Shown here: positions 1-10,014 of the stretch, piece after piece
How positions within the stretch are numbered: position 1 is the stretch's first letter
Layout: the number at the start of each line of letters is the position of its first letter
NCBI RefSeq assembly: GCF_002176815.1
Contig: NZ_CP021648.1
Span: forward strand, 3,825,001 to 3,889,000
Direction of reading: 5' to 3'
DNA: 64,000 bases
Source: Acidovorax sp. T1
Lineage (GTDB): Bacteria > Pseudomonadota > Gammaproteobacteria > Burkholderiales > Burkholderiaceae_C
The notes under the pieces: model-generated
The model's database searches: none
What the model saw: only the letters and a program-made list of their open reading frames with translations
Told to the model about the DNA's origin: nothing
Made by a program: the position numbers and the translations under genes

Positions 1-397
1 GCGGAAACTCCATGATCGCCAGCTTTTCCGGGTGGTCGCGCAGGGCGCGCGGCTTGTTGAATACCCGGGCCCCCTCCCGCTCGGCCTGTTCAAGCAGGTG
101 GGTGGCATAGAAATATTCGCTGTCGAAAGGAGGGTCTTTGCGCATGAGCACGGCGTCGAACGCCGTAAGCGCTGCACTGCGCAGGGGCTGCGCCTGAAAC
201 CAGTGGGTGGAATCGCCGGTGAGGACAATATCCCGCACCCGTGCAGTCACCTGGCTGCCGCGCTGCCAGACCAGATCCTGCGGCAGGCAAACCGCCAGCT
301 GGTGACCGCGCCGCTGTGCCTCGCGCATCATGGCAAAGGTGGTGTCTTTGTAGATCTTGAAGCTTTCCAGCGGATCAGCGATGAACAGGAGTTTCAT
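1..397 (-). CDS. gshB: Glutathione synthetase, N-terminal part (cut by window edge)
   Basis: The reading frame starts at an ATG at 397 and runs off the left edge, giving about 132 residues. It begins MKLLFIADPLESF and has MRKDPPFD at residues 85-92, the signature of the GshB substrate-binding domain. The ATP-grasp half lies outside the window. The enzyme joins glycine to gamma-glutamylcysteine with ATP in the cytosol, the second step of glutathione synthesis. The first-step gene gshA lies 3.4 kb away on the same strand, with benE and kup between them. No in-frame stop is visible, so the gene is probably intact beyond the edge. Confidence 0.93.
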   Translation of the reverse strand, partial: MKLLFIADPLESFKIYKDTTFAMMREAQRRGHQLAVCLPQDLVWQRGSQVTARVRDIVLTGDSTHWFQAQPLRSAALTAFDAVLMRKDPPFDSEYFYATHLLEQAEREGARVFNKPRALRDHPEKLAIMEFP

Positions 398-492
398 GGT
401 CTCTCAGAAAAAAGGCGCCCGGGCCAGAAGGCTGGCATGGCAAAACACGCGGCCGCCCCGAAAGACATTGCCGCACACTGCATCTGACCGCG

Positions 493-1680
493 TCAGACAC
501 TCCCCGTGGAGGAACGCCCGTACTGTTGCACAAATAGCGCCAGGCTGCCGGCCACCACGCCCCAGAAGGCAGACCCCACGCCCGCCACCACCACGCCGCT
601 GAGGGTGACCAGGAATGTGATCAATGCCGCCTCGCGGTGGGGCTCATCGCGCAGCGCGGCAGCCAGGCCATTGCCGATGGTGCCCAGCAGTGCCAGGCCG
701 GCGATGGCCACCACCAGCTCTTTGGGAAACGCCGTCAGCAACCCCGTGACAACGGCGCCAAAAATGCCAATCGCCACATACAGCAAGCCGCAGGACACCG
801 CCGCCGTGTAGCGCTTGTCGCGGTCCGGATGGGCTTCCGGCCCCATGCAGATGGCGGCTGTGATGGCGCTGAAATTGAGCGCATAGCCGCCAAATGGCGC
901 CAGCACCAGGGTCGCCAGCCCCGTCATGGTGATGAGGCGCGACACGGGCAGGTCATAGCCGGTGGCGCGGATCACCGCCACACCCGGCAGGTTTTGCGAC
1001 GCCATGGTGACGACAAACAGGGGCAAAGCCAGGCTGATGGCTGCAGACAGGGTGAACTGCGGCGCCGTGAACACAGGCACGGCCAGCTCGAAACGGATGG
1101 CCGACCAGGACATCTCGCCGCGCAGCGCGACAAAGCCGATGGCCAGCGCCAGCGTGACGACCACGGCATAACGTGGCAACCACCGGCGCGCCACCAGATA
1201 GGACGCCAGCATCAGCAGGACGAGCGGCAATGCCGTCTGCGCCGCAGCAAAGGCCTGCAAGCCAAAGCGCGCCAGCACGCCGGCCAGCAACGCGGCGGCG
1301 ATCTCCATGGGAATACGGTTCATGACGCGCTCAAACCAGCGCGTGACGCCCGCCACCGTGATCAGCGCGGCGCACACCATGAAGGCACCCACCGCCTCTG
1401 CCATGCTGAAGCCCCCGGCCAGCCCGGCGGTGGCCAGCACGGCCGCGCCCGGCGTGGACCAGGCCACCATGACCGGCTTGCGCAGCAGCAGCGACGGCAC
1501 CAGGGAGCACAGCCCCATGCCCAGCCCCAGCGCCCACATCCACGAAGCGATTTGCGCGGGCGTGGCCTGGAAGGCTTGCGCCGCCTGGAACACGATAGCC
1601 ACCGAACTCGTGAACCCCACCAGCACCGCGACAAAGCCGGCCGTGAAGGCCGACAGACTCAAGTCTTTGAAGAATTGCAT
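493..1680 (-). CDS. benE: BenE-type benzoate/H+ symporter family membrane protein
   Basis: A 395-residue polytopic inner-membrane protein of almost uninterrupted hydrophobic segments. The start (MQFFKDLSLSAF) and the conserved GFTSSVAIVFQAA and AWSTPGAAVL stretches match the BenE family, usually about 390 residues. A longer open frame reaches 1740, but the ATG at 1680 gives the family-standard N-terminus. Family members are annotated as benzoate transporters; the substrate has rarely been tested, and no benzoate catabolic gene is nearby. It lies between gshB and kup on the same strand, with a dispersed palindromic repeat just upstream (1751-1810), so it is probably a separate transcription unit from kup. 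Confidence 0.88.
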   Translation of the reverse strand: MQFFKDLSLSAFTAGFVAVLVGFTSSVAIVFQAAQAFQATPAQIASWMWALGLGMGLCSLVPSLLLRKPVMVAWSTPGAAVLATAGLAGGFSMAEAVGAFMVCAALITVAGVTRWFERVMNRIPMEIAAALLAGVLARFGLQAFAAAQTALPLVLLMLASYLVARRWLPRYAVVVTLALAIGFVALRGEMSWSAIRFELAVPVFTAPQFTLSAAISLALPLFVVTMASQNLPGVAVIRATGYDLPVSRLITMTGLATLVLAPFGGYALNFSAITAAICMGPEAHPDRDKRYTAAVSCGLLYVAIGIFGAVVTGLLTAFPKELVVAIAGLALLGTIGNGLAAALRDEPHREAALITFLVTLSGVVVAGVGSAFWGVVAGSLALFVQQYGRSSTGSV

Positions 1681-1750
1681 GGATACATTCTGGCACTGCA
1701 CGCGGCCGGGCCCAGCCGTGTGGACCCCTCGGCGCGCCACCCATAAAGCT

Positions 1751-1810
1751 ATATATTTAATAGCTGCCAGCGCTTTACAGATAAGCGCTAGAGGCCAAAA
1801 ACACTGAAAA
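1751..1810 (+). repeat. Comamonadaceae-type dispersed palindromic repeat, copy A
   Basis: A T-rich lead, TAGCTGCCAGCGCTT, a short loop, then AAGCGCTAGAGGCCAAAAAC. The arms can form a hairpin. It occupies the gap between the kup stop and the benE start and is nearly identical to the copy at 9942-9999. Confidence 0.85.
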
Positions 1811-1814
1811 CCAG

Positions 1815-3689
1815 CTAGATTTCAATCTTGGAGCCGAGCTCGACCACTGCGTTGTTGGGCAGATGCAGGAAATCGGCGGCGCCGCTAGCGTTGTGGTGCA
1901 TCTGGGCAAACAGCTTCTCGCGCCAGGGCGCCATGCCGCTGCCGATGGTGGGGATGATGGTGTCACGCGAGAGGAAGTAGCTGGTCGTCATGGGGTCCAG
2001 CGCACAACCACGCCCCCGCAACTGGTGCAGGGCGCTGGGAATGTCGGGGTCGTTCTTGAACCCATAGTGCACCACCACCTGCCAGCAATCATGCCCCAGC
2101 GGCTCCACCTGCAGGCGCTTGTCCAACCCGATCCAGGGCACTTCGTGGTTGCGGACGGTGACAAACAGGTTCTGGCTGTGCAGCACCTTGTTGTGCTTGA
2201 GGTTGTGCAGCATGGCGTTGGGCACGGCCCCCGGCTCGGCGGTCAGGAACACCGCCGTGCCATCCACGCGCGTGGGCGGACTCAGGAAAACCGACTCGAG
2301 AAACCCCTTGAGGTCGATGGCATCGGCGCGCAGCGTGTCGTTGAGCAGGCGGCGTCCTTCCTTCCAGGTCATCATCAGCACGAACACGCCACCACCGATC
2401 ATGAGCGGGAACCAACCGCCCTGGAACAGCTTGAGCAGATTGGAGGTGAAGAAAGCCAGATCCACCACAAAGAAGCAGCCGGTGGCCGCGATGCACAGCG
2501 CCAGCGGATAGCCCCAGCCATAGCGGATGACAAAGAACGTCAGGATGGTGGTGATCAGCATGTCCAGCGTGACGGCGATGCCATAGGCCGCAGCCAGGTT
2601 GCTGGACGAGCGGAACATCACCACCGCCAGCACAATGGCCACGAACAGGCCCCAGTTGACCAGCGGTATGTAGATCTGCCCCGTATCGCGCACGCTGGTG
2701 TGCAGGATGTTCAGGCGCGGCAGATAACCGAGTTGGATGACCTGCTTGGTGACGCTGAAGGCGCCCGTGATGAGCGCCTGCGAGGCAATGACCGTGGCCA
2801 GCGTGGCCATGACCACCAGCGGCACCAGCGCCCAATCGGGCGCCATCATGAAAAACGGGTTTTTCACCGCCTCGGGTTCGGCCAGCAACAATGCGCCCTG
2901 GCCGAAATAATTGAGCGTGAGCGCCGGCATGGCCACGCCAAACCAGGCCAGCCGGATGGGGTGCTTGCCGAAATGCCCCAGGTCGGCATACAGCGCCTCG
3001 GCCCCGGTCACGCACAGCACAACGGCGCCCAAAATGATGAAGCTGATGCCCGGATGGGCCCACATGAACCCCAGCGCGTGATGCGGGCTCATGGCCCAGA
3101 GGATTTCAGGGTGCGTGACGATGTGCGACACGCCCAGCACGGCAATCGTCAAGAACCAGAGGAGCGTGACGGGGCCAAAGAACTTGCCGATGCCGCTGGT
3201 GCCCCGCTTTTGCACCGCAAACAGGCAAAACAGCACCACCAGCGTGAGCGGAATCACATACTGCTTGAAGTGGGGCGAGACCACCTCCAGCCCCTCCACC
3301 GCAGAAAGCACCGAGATCGCCGGGGTGATAACGCCATCGCCATAAAACAGCGAGGTGCCAAAGATACCCACCGCCAGCAGCACCTTGCGCAGCCGGGGCT
3401 TGTCTTTCACCGCCTGCGAGGCCAGCGCCAGCATGGCAATGAGCCCGCCCTCACCGTTGTTGTCGGCGCGCAGCACCAGCACCACGTATTTGAGGGAGAC
3501 GATGACCGTCAGGGTCCAGAAGAAGATGGACAGGATGCCGTAGATGTTGTCCGGCGTGAAGGGCACATGGCCCGAGCCGAAGACCTCCTTGACCGCGTAC
3601 AGCACGCTGGTGCCGATATCGCCATAGACAACACCGATGGCGCCCAGCGTGAGCGCTGCGAGCGATGATTTGGAGCTTTGCACTGACAC
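1815..3689 (-). CDS. kup: Low-affinity potassium transporter Kup
   Basis: K+/H+ symporter of the KUP/HAK/KT family, about 624 residues, the usual bacterial length. The N-terminus carries the hallmark [13 protein letters not shown], followed by about twelve membrane segments (roughly residues 10-430) and a cytosolic tail. Two GTG codons compete as start: 3689, and 3683 with a GGGGGTG ribosome site upstream. The open frame to 3797 has no family similarity. It is next to gshA and trkHA on the same strand, so three K+ uptake genes and two glutathione genes cluster here. The gap to gshA is about 150 bases. Confidence 0.95.
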   Translation of the reverse strand: MSVQSSKSSLAALTLGAIGVVYGDIGTSVLYAVKEVFGSGHVPFTPDNIYGILSIFFWTLTVIVSLKYVVLVLRADNNGEGGLIAMLALASQAVKDKPRLRKVLLAVGIFGTSLFYGDGVITPAISVLSAVEGLEVVSPHFKQYVIPLTLVVLFCLFAVQKRGTSGIGKFFGPVTLLWFLTIAVLGVSHIVTHPEILWAMSPHHALGFMWAHPGISFIILGAVVLCVTGAEALYADLGHFGKHPIRLAWFGVAMPALTLNYFGQGALLLAEPEAVKNPFFMMAPDWALVPLVVMATLATVIASQALITGAFSVTKQVIQLGYLPRLNILHTSVRDTGQIYIPLVNWGLFVAIVLAVVMFRSSSNLAAAYGIAVTLDMLITTILTFFVIRYGWGYPLALCIAATGCFFVVDLAFFTSNLLKLFQGGWFPLMIGGGVFVLMMTWKEGRRLLNDTLRADAIDLKGFLESVFLSPPTRVDGTAVFLTAEPGAVPNAMLHNLKHNKVLHSQNLFVTVRNHEVPWIGLDKRLQVEPLGHDCWQVVVHYGFKNDPDIPSALHQLRGRGCALDPMTTSYFLSRDTIIPTIGSGMAPWREKLFAQMHHNASGAADFLHLPNNAVVELGSKIEI

Positions 3690-3845
3690 CCCCCGCTGCA
3701 CTGGGCAAGACAGGGTTCCGTAACTTTTGGGAACGCTATTGTGCCCCCGCCTCCGGCTTCTCGTGTTAGCCCTGCCCGTCCTGTTGCAGTGCAGCAACTA
3801 CCCTCTGGCCCCTGCGCCCAGGACATGGCAGGAGAATCACCCGGG

Positions 3846-5141
3846 TCAGTCGTAAATCTCGGCGTCCGGGTTGGTGGCTTCCAGCTCATAGCTGGCGGCC
3901 AGCATGGCCAGGCGCGCCACCACGCCATACATGTAAAAGCGGTTGGGCGCGCTCACGCCAGGGCGCACACCCGGCTGAGGCATGTGGGTGCTGTGCTCGA
4001 AGGCCAGCGGCACGAAGCTGGCGCCCGGGGCGTTGAGGTTCTCGTCCACGCCGCGCTCGGCATGCATGCGGTAAAAGCCGCCCACCACATAGCGGTCCAT
4101 CATGTAGACCACGGGCTCGGCCACGGCCTCATGCACCCGCTCCTGTGTGAGCACCCCTTCCTGGATGATCACATCGCTGACCGGCTGGCCGTCCTTGATG
4201 ACGGCCATCTTGTTCTTGGTCTTGCGGTTCAGGTCGTCCAGCTCCTTGGCATCGCGCACCGTCATGATGCCCATGCCATAGGTGCCGTGGTTGGCCTTGA
4301 CGATCACGAACGGCTTTTCGTGGATGCCGTATTCCTTGTACTTGCGCCGCACCTTGGCCAGCAGTGCATCCACGCCGCTTTGCAGCGCGTCCATGCCCGT
4401 GCCCTCGGCAAAGTCCACATCGCCGCACTGGCTGAACATGGGGTTGATCAGCCACGGGTCGATGCCCAGCATCTTGCCAAAGCGCTTGGCCACCTCTTCA
4501 TAGTTCTTGAAATGCGTGCTCTTGCGGCGCACGCTCCAGCCCGCGTGCAGCGGTGGCAGCAGGTATTGCTCGTGGAGGTCTTCCAGAATGCCGGGCGCAC
4601 CGGCAGACAGGTCGTTGTTGAGCAGGATGGTGCAGGGGTCGAAATCCTTGAGCCCCAGCCGCCCCTTGGTGCGGATCACGGGCTCGAGCATCACCGAGTC
4701 GCCATTGGGCAGTTCGATCAGCGTGGATTTCTTGATCTCGGGGCTGATGGAGCCCACCCGCACATTCAGGCCCGCCATGTTGAAGATGCGCTGCAGCTGC
4801 ACCACGTTGGCCAGGTAAAAGGTGTTGCGCGTGTGGTTCTCGGGAATGATCAGCAGGTTGCGCGCCTCGGGGCAGATCTTCTCGATGGCGGCCATGGCGG
4901 CCTGCACGGCCAGGGGCAGCATCTCCTTGGTGAGGTTGTTCCAGCCCCCGGGGAACAGGTTGGTGTCCACCGGCGCGAGCTTGAAGCCGGCATTGCGGAT
5001 ATCGACCGAGGTGTAGAACGGCGGCGTGTGCTCCATCCACTCCAGCCGGAACCAGCGTTCGATGGCGGGCATCGAGTCGAGAATGCGCTGTTCGAGTTCG
5101 TTGATCGGCCCCGTGAGGGCCGTGATGAGATGCGGAACCAT
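3846..5141 (-). CDS. gshA: Glutamate-cysteine ligase, T. ferrooxidans type
   Basis: Catalyses ATP-dependent joining of glutamate and cysteine, the first and rate-limiting step of glutathione synthesis, in the cytosol. The 431-residue protein matches the proteobacterial GshA family first defined in Acidithiobacillus, which is unrelated in sequence to E. coli GshA. Conserved stretches include TNLFPGGWNNL, IIPENHTRNTFYL and VKANHGTYGMGIM. The ATG at 5141 (MVPHLITALTG) is preferred over an upstream open frame to 5210. It lies between kup and trkH on the same strand, and gshB is at the left window edge. Confidence 0.93.
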   Translation of the reverse strand: MVPHLITALTGPINELEQRILDSMPAIERWFRLEWMEHTPPFYTSVDIRNAGFKLAPVDTNLFPGGWNNLTKEMLPLAVQAAMAAIEKICPEARNLLIIPENHTRNTFYLANVVQLQRIFNMAGLNVRVGSISPEIKKSTLIELPNGDSVMLEPVIRTKGRLGLKDFDPCTILLNNDLSAGAPGILEDLHEQYLLPPLHAGWSVRRKSTHFKNYEEVAKRFGKMLGIDPWLINPMFSQCGDVDFAEGTGMDALQSGVDALLAKVRRKYKEYGIHEKPFVIVKANHGTYGMGIMTVRDAKELDDLNRKTKNKMAVIKDGQPVSDVIIQEGVLTQERVHEAVAEPVVYMMDRYVVGGFYRMHAERGVDENLNAPGASFVPLAFEHSTHMPQPGVRPGVSAPNRFYMYGVVARLAMLAASYELEATNPDAEIYD

Positions 5142-5237
5142 AGATGCCCTCGGGAAGCGATTGCGTTGAATTGTAGGGATTTGGGGCCGGGCCAGGGTTT
5201 CGCAAGCCACCGCCGCGCAGGGCAGACAGCCGCCGCC

Positions 5238-6704
5238 CTAACGGCGCCAGAACGCCGGGGTCAGCAAGGCCATGAAGCTCAGGATCTCCAGCCGCCCCAG
5301 CAGCATCGCCAGGGTGCACACCCACAGCTGAAAATCGGTCAGCACCGCATAGTTGGAGGCGGGGCCCACGGCACCCAGGCCCGGCCCCGCGCAGTTGACA
5401 CTGGCCAGCACCGCCGAGAACGCTGTCACCGGATCCAAATCGGTCAGCAGCAACACCATGCTCAGCCCGAAGATGGTGGCGCCATACACCAGCATGAACG
5501 CCAGCACTGAAAAGATCACCCGGTTGTCCACCACGGCATCGCCCAGCCGCACCGGCTGCACGGCGCGCGGGTGCACCAGGCGGTTCATCTCCCGGCGCGC
5601 CTGCTTGAGCAAGATCAGCATGCGCACCATCTTGATGCCGCAGCCCGTCGAGCCGGCACTGGTGGCCACGCCCGACAGCAGCAGCATGAACACGGGCGCA
5701 AACACCGGCCAGCCCAAATAGTCCACCGTGGCATAGCCGGTGGTGGAGGCCAGCGACACCAGGTTGAACATGCCATGGCGCAGCGCATCCAGTGGCGCAT
5801 ACACGCCCTTCACCCACAGCAATCCGGCCACCAGCAGCCCCCCGCCCACCAGCGTGAACAAGGTGGCGCGCAGCTCCGGGTCGTGCCAGAAGCCGTGCCA
5901 ATGGCCCTTGCGAATCGCCACGAAATACAGCGCGAAGTTGCAGCTGGCCACCAGCATGAAGACGATGCAGATGGCCTCCAGCAAGGGCGACTGGAAATAC
6001 CCGAAGCTCTGGTCGTGCGACGACAGCCCGCCCAGACTGACCGTAGAGAACATGTGCATCAGCGCATCGAGCGGCGCCATCCCCCCCGCCCAGTAGGCCA
6101 CGCCACACAACGTGGAGAACAGGGCATACACGCCCCACAGCCCTTTGGCGGTGCCGGTCATGCGCGGCGTGAGCTTGGTGTCCTTCAGTGGCCCGGCCGC
6201 CTCGGCCTTGAACAGCTGGCTGCCGCCCACCCCGAGCAGTGGCAGCACGGCCACCGCAAGAATCAGAATGCCCATGCCACCCATCCACTGCAAAAAGGTG
6301 CGCCACACGTTCACCGAGACGGGCAAGCTGTCCAGGCCGGCCAGCACCGTCGAGCCGGTGGTCGTCAGGCCCGACACCGCCTCGAAGTACGCATGCGTGA
6401 ACGACATCGGCCGCCCGATGTAATGCCCCGCCAGCATCAGCGGCACGGCGGCGGACAGCGGCAGCAACAGCCACACCAGCGAGACCAGCATCACGCCGTG
6501 GCGCGGCTGCAGCTCTTGCCGGAACAGGCGCAGCCGCCACCACAGCCAGGCGCCCGCCAGCAGCGTGGCCGCCATGGCCAGCGGGTACACCTGCCACACC
6601 CCGTCATCGGTCCACAATGACACCGCCAGCGGCAGCCCCATGGACAGCGAAAAGATCATGACCAGAATGCCCAGCACCCGCAGCACGGGAAACATGTCCA
6701 CCAT
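5238..6704 (-). CDS. trkH: Trk potassium uptake system, membrane subunit TrkH
   Basis: The 488-residue K+ translocating subunit of the Trk system. It has repeated membrane-pore-membrane units with selectivity-filter-like segments such as SGLTTTGST, SLGGLSSHD and ASTTGYATVD, plus TSAGSTGCGIKM. It works in the inner membrane with the NAD-binding TrkA. trkA ends only 23 bases upstream, so the pair is almost certainly co-transcribed with trkA first. Length and start (MVDMFPVLRVLG) fit the family. Confidence 0.94.
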   Translation of the reverse strand: MVDMFPVLRVLGILVMIFSLSMGLPLAVSLWTDDGVWQVYPLAMAATLLAGAWLWWRLRLFRQELQPRHGVMLVSLVWLLLPLSAAVPLMLAGHYIGRPMSFTHAYFEAVSGLTTTGSTVLAGLDSLPVSVNVWRTFLQWMGGMGILILAVAVLPLLGVGGSQLFKAEAAGPLKDTKLTPRMTGTAKGLWGVYALFSTLCGVAYWAGGMAPLDALMHMFSTVSLGGLSSHDQSFGYFQSPLLEAICIVFMLVASCNFALYFVAIRKGHWHGFWHDPELRATLFTLVGGGLLVAGLLWVKGVYAPLDALRHGMFNLVSLASTTGYATVDYLGWPVFAPVFMLLLSGVATSAGSTGCGIKMVRMLILLKQARREMNRLVHPRAVQPVRLGDAVVDNRVIFSVLAFMLVYGATIFGLSMVLLLTDLDPVTAFSAVLASVNCAGPGLGAVGPASNYAVLTDFQLWVCTLAMLLGRLEILSFMALLTPAFWRR

Positions 6705-6727
6705 GGTTTCTTGCCCGCCTGCCTGGT

Positions 6728-8212
6728 TCAGAAAAACGTGGCGCTCACGCGGAAGAGCTTTTCCACGTCGCGCACCAGCCGCTTGTGCGGCAGGAAGAAC
6801 ACCACATGGTCGTTGCTCTCCAGCACCGTGGCGCTGCGCGGGATGATCACCTGCGGCGCGCGCAGGGCATCGGGCGCAACCTCGGACGCCACCTCGGACG
6901 CATCGTGCGCACCATCCGAATCCGGCAGGCCGCGCACGATCAGCCCGATGTGCACGTCGCGCGGCAGGGCCAGCTCGCTGACCTTGCGGCCGACCACGCG
7001 CGAGGTCTTGCGGTCGCCGCGCACCACGATCTCCAGCGCCTCGGCCACGCCCCGGCGCAGGCTGTGCACGGCCTGCACATCGCCCTGGCGCACATAAGCC
7101 AGCAGCTCGCCCAGCATGGCCTGCGCGGGCGACAGGGCAATGTCGATCTGCGTGCCGTGCATCAGATCGGCATAGCTGCGGCGGTTGATGAGCGCCAGCA
7201 CGCGGCGCGCGCCCATGCGCTTGGCCAGCAGGCTGGACATGATGTTGTCCTCGTCGTCGTCGGTGAGGGCCAGAAAGAGATCGATCTCGTCGATGCCCTC
7301 ATCCCCGAGCAGGTTTTCATCCGTGGCGTCGCCCTGCAGCACCAGCACGTCGGACGGCAGGCGCGAGGCCAGCGCGATGCAGCGCGCGTTGTCGTCCTCG
7401 ATGATCTTCACCAGATAACGCCCTGCCTCCTTGCCCAGTTCCAGCGCCAGGTGCAGGCCCACGCGGCCACCCCCGGCAATCATGATGCGGCGCACCGGCC
7501 GCACCGGCGTGGCGTCCCGGCGGTGCAAAGTGGCCAGCACATGGGCGATGTGCTCGCGCGCGGCCAGCACAAACACCTCGTCACCGGGCTCGATGCGGGT
7601 CTCGCCGGCGCAGGCCACGAAGCGGTCTGGCTCTTCGGGAAAGCGGCGGTAAATGGCCACCAGGCGCACGGCCACCTCGGGGGTGCTGTTGCGCATCTCG
7701 GCCACGGTGTGGCCCACCATGGGCGCGCCAGCGCGCGCCCGCACCGACACCAGGCAGGCCCGCCCGCCTGCAAACTCGCGCACCTGCATGGCCTCGGGGT
7801 AATCGATGAGCTTGCCGATGTAGCGCGTGAGGGATTCCTCGGGGCAGATGATGCGATCCACCGCAAAGCCCTCGGGGCCCATGAGCAGCGGATCGGCCTG
7901 AAAACCCATCGAGCGCACGCGCGCGATGCGCTTGGGGATGTTGAACAGCAGCTGCGCCACCTTGCAGCACACCAGGTTGGTCTCGTCCTGCGCAGCGCAG
8001 GCGATCAACAGGTCGGTGTCCTTGGCGCCCGCCTCGGCCAGCACGGCCGGGTCGATGCCGTCACCCACCACGCCGCGCAGGTCAAAGCGCGACTCCAAAT
8101 CACGCAGGCGCGCGGCATCGGTGTCGATGACGGTGATGTCGTTGCGCTCCGACACCAGGCTGTCGGCCACGCTCTGGCCCACGCGGCCCGCTCCGAGGAT
8201 GATGATTTTCAT
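6728..8212 (-). CDS. trkA: Trk potassium uptake system, regulatory subunit TrkA
   Basis: A cytosolic gating ring protein of 494 residues, slightly longer than E. coli TrkA (458). Two RCK modules are visible. The first Rossmann motif is GAGRVGQSVA at residues 7-16, and the second (AGGGRVGLHL) lies near residue 240. The second TrkA-C lobe carries an insert rich in Asp, Ala and Ser (around DGAHDASEVASEVAPDAL), which accounts for the extra length. It is followed closely by trkH. A degenerate dispersed repeat sits just upstream. Confidence 0.94.
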   Translation of the reverse strand: MKIIILGAGRVGQSVADSLVSERNDITVIDTDAARLRDLESRFDLRGVVGDGIDPAVLAEAGAKDTDLLIACAAQDETNLVCCKVAQLLFNIPKRIARVRSMGFQADPLLMGPEGFAVDRIICPEESLTRYIGKLIDYPEAMQVREFAGGRACLVSVRARAGAPMVGHTVAEMRNSTPEVAVRLVAIYRRFPEEPDRFVACAGETRIEPGDEVFVLAAREHIAHVLATLHRRDATPVRPVRRIMIAGGGRVGLHLALELGKEAGRYLVKIIEDDNARCIALASRLPSDVLVLQGDATDENLLGDEGIDEIDLFLALTDDDEDNIMSSLLAKRMGARRVLALINRRSYADLMHGTQIDIALSPAQAMLGELLAYVRQGDVQAVHSLRRGVAEALEIVVRGDRKTSRVVGRKVSELALPRDVHIGLIVRGLPDSDGAHDASEVASEVAPDALRAPQVIIPRSATVLESNDHVVFFLPHKRLVRDVEKLFRVSATFF

Positions 8213-8221
8213 GTGGTATTG

Positions 8222-8275
8222 GCCTTCAGCGCAATACTGTCAAGCGCTACCAGCTATGAAATAAGGAGCAAATCA
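8222..8275 (-). repeat. Dispersed palindromic repeat, degenerate copy between proA and trkA
   Basis: Read on the minus strand it contains ATTTCATAGCTGGTAGCGCTTGACAG followed by a GCGCTGAAGGCC arm, matching the family with changes in both arms. Confidence 0.6.
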
Positions 8276-9553
8276 GTTCCGCACCTCACCCTCACCCAGC
8301 ACCACGTACTTGAGCGAGGTGAGCCCTTCCAGCCCCACGGGCCCGCGCGCGTGGAACTTGTCGGTGCTGATGCCGATTTCCGCCCCCAGGCCAAACTCGA
8401 AGCCATCGGCAAAACGGGTGCTGGTGTTCACCATCACGCTGGCCGAATCCACCTCGCGCAAAAAGCGCTGGGCGTGCAAGTGGTCGCGCGTCAGGATGGC
8501 GTCGGTGTGGTGGCTCGAATAGCGGTTGATGTGCGCAATGGCCTCGTCCACACCCGCCACCACCTTCACGCTGATGATGGGCGCGAGGTATTCCTCGCTC
8601 CAGTCCTGCTCGGTGGCGGGCACCAGTTGCGCGCCGGGCACGGCGGCCAGCAGCGCCAGCGATTCGGGGCAACCGCGCATCTCCACGCCCTTGGCGGCAT
8701 ACACCGCGCCGATCTTGGGCAAAAACTCGGCCGCCACGCCGCGCGCCACCAACAGGCCTTCGCTGGCATTGCAAGGGCTGTATTTGCTGGTCTTGGCGTT
8801 GTCGGCCACCTTCACCGCCATGGCGATGTCGCAGGGGTCGTCCACATAGGTGTGGCAGTTGCCATCCAGGTGCTTGATGACGGGCACCTTGGCGTCGCGG
8901 CTGATGCGCTCGATCAGGCCCTTGCCGCCGCGCGGGATGATCACGTCCACGAACTCGGGCAGGGCGATGAGCTGGCCCACGGCCTCGCGGTCGGTGGTCT
9001 GCACCAGTTGCACGGCGTCCTGCGGCAGGCCGGCTTCCGCCAGCGCCTGCTGCACCAGTTTTGCCAGCGCCTTGTTCGAATCGATCGCCTCGGAGCCACC
9101 GCGCAAAATGCAGGCATTGCCGCTCTTGATGCTGAGGCTGGCGGCCTCGATGGTCACGTTGGGGCGGCTCTCGTAAATCATGCCGAACACACCAATGGGC
9201 ACGCGCATCTGGCCCACGCGGATGCCGCTGGGCTGCTGCTTCATGCCCATGATCTCGCCAATGATGTCGGGCATGGCGGCCAGCTGCTCGCAGCCCTGGG
9301 CGCAGGTTTCCAGCACCTGGGGGCTGAGCTTCAGGCGGTCCACCATCGGGGCCGCCAGGCCATTGGCCACGGCACGCTCCAGGTCTTTGGCATTGTCGAT
9401 TTGCAGCGCGTCCACGTTCTCGCGCAGCAGGCGGGCCAGGGCCTTGAGTGCTTTGTTTTTGATAGCTGCAGGCGCTTTGGCCATCAGCGCGGAGGCCGTT
9501 TTTGCCTGCAAACCCAGGGTGTGCGTGTATTCGGCGACGTTGAGAGCATTCAT
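8273..9553 (-). CDS. proA: Gamma-glutamyl phosphate reductase (proline synthesis)
   Basis: NADPH-dependent reduction of gamma-glutamyl phosphate to glutamate semialdehyde, the second step of proline synthesis, in the cytosol. The protein is 426 residues, the family norm, with the aldehyde-dehydrogenase fold and the active-site cysteine in KYSPCNAS. The ATG at 9553 (MNALNVAEY) is chosen over the open frame to 9751. Near the N-terminus the coding sequence carries a stretch (about 9452-9483) resembling the dispersed repeat, read as [13 protein letters not shown]. It is next to holA, as in other Burkholderiales, but separated from it here by a small plus-strand gene. Confidence 0.95.
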   Translation of the reverse strand: MNALNVAEYTHTLGLQAKTASALMAKAPAAIKNKALKALARLLRENVDALQIDNAKDLERAVANGLAAPMVDRLKLSPQVLETCAQGCEQLAAMPDIIGEIMGMKQQPSGIRVGQMRVPIGVFGMIYESRPNVTIEAASLSIKSGNACILRGGSEAIDSNKALAKLVQQALAEAGLPQDAVQLVQTTDREAVGQLIALPEFVDVIIPRGGKGLIERISRDAKVPVIKHLDGNCHTYVDDPCDIAMAVKVADNAKTSKYSPCNASEGLLVARGVAAEFLPKIGAVYAAKGVEMRGCPESLALLAAVPGAQLVPATEQDWSEEYLAPIISVKVVAGVDEAIAHINRYSSHHTDAILTRDHLHAQRFLREVDSASVMVNTSTRFADGFEFGLGAEIGISTDKFHARGPVGLEGLTSLKYVVLGEGEVRN

Positions 9554-9635
9554 CCGGCGATTTTGCCGCAGATGCCCTGGCACCGGGGGCTTTACTGCGG
9601 TTACCCTTGCAGCCCGGCTTCCCTGCTCACCCCCC

Positions 9636-9914
9636 ATGACCCGATCCCACCTCGTCACCCCGGTGCAAGACGCGCTGAACGCCTTCACCCAGGGCACCAT
9701 TTCTGCGTCGGCCCTCAGCCACACCGCCCGCGCGCAGGCCGATCTGCTCACTGCCCTGCCGCCGCGCTATGCCGAGGTGCTGCATGGCCTGCTGGACCGG
9801 CTCGAATCCAGCGCACTGTTCTCGGAAGAAAGCTGTTCGTTCAGCCAGAAAGACCTGGTGGACAGCCTGCAGATGTGGGTGGACAAGGCGCGCGGTGTGC
9901 TGGCGCAGGCGTAA
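9636..9914 (+). CDS. Small conserved-looking hypothetical protein, 92 residues
   Basis: An ATG at 9636 opens a 92-residue frame that is not antisense to proA or holA; it fills the gap between them. The product is largely helical and charged, with [20 protein letters not shown] in the middle and a C-terminus ending in [10 protein letters not shown]. No signal peptide, membrane segment or motif was recognised. Third-position GC is high, as in real genes here. It is divergent from proA, with about 80 bases between the starts that must hold both promoters. Function unknown. Confidence 0.6.
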   Translation: MTRSHLVTPVQDALNAFTQGTISASALSHTARAQADLLTALPPRYAEVLHGLLDRLESSALFSEESCSFSQKDLVDSLQMWVDKARGVLAQA

Positions 9915-9941
9915 ACCACCCGGAACGACGCAGCCACTCAC

Positions 9942-9999
9942 TACATATTTTATAGCTGCTTGCGCTGTATAGATAAGCGCTAGAGGCCAAAAACACCCA
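9942..9999 (+). repeat. Dispersed palindromic repeat, copy B
   Basis: TATAGCTGCTTGCGCTGTATAGATAAGCGCTAGAGGCCAAAAAC lies in the convergent gap between the small gene at 9636-9914 and holA. It shares its whole 3' half with copy A and may serve as a terminator hairpin for both genes. Confidence 0.85.
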
Positions 10000-10014
10000 A
10001 AGTCTGGCACCCCC

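Noticed and set aside
6785..9955. A 1,056-codon plus-strand open frame across trkA and proA
   Set aside because: It is antisense to two clearly conserved genes and has His/Gln/Arg-rich composition typical of mirror frames in high-GC DNA.
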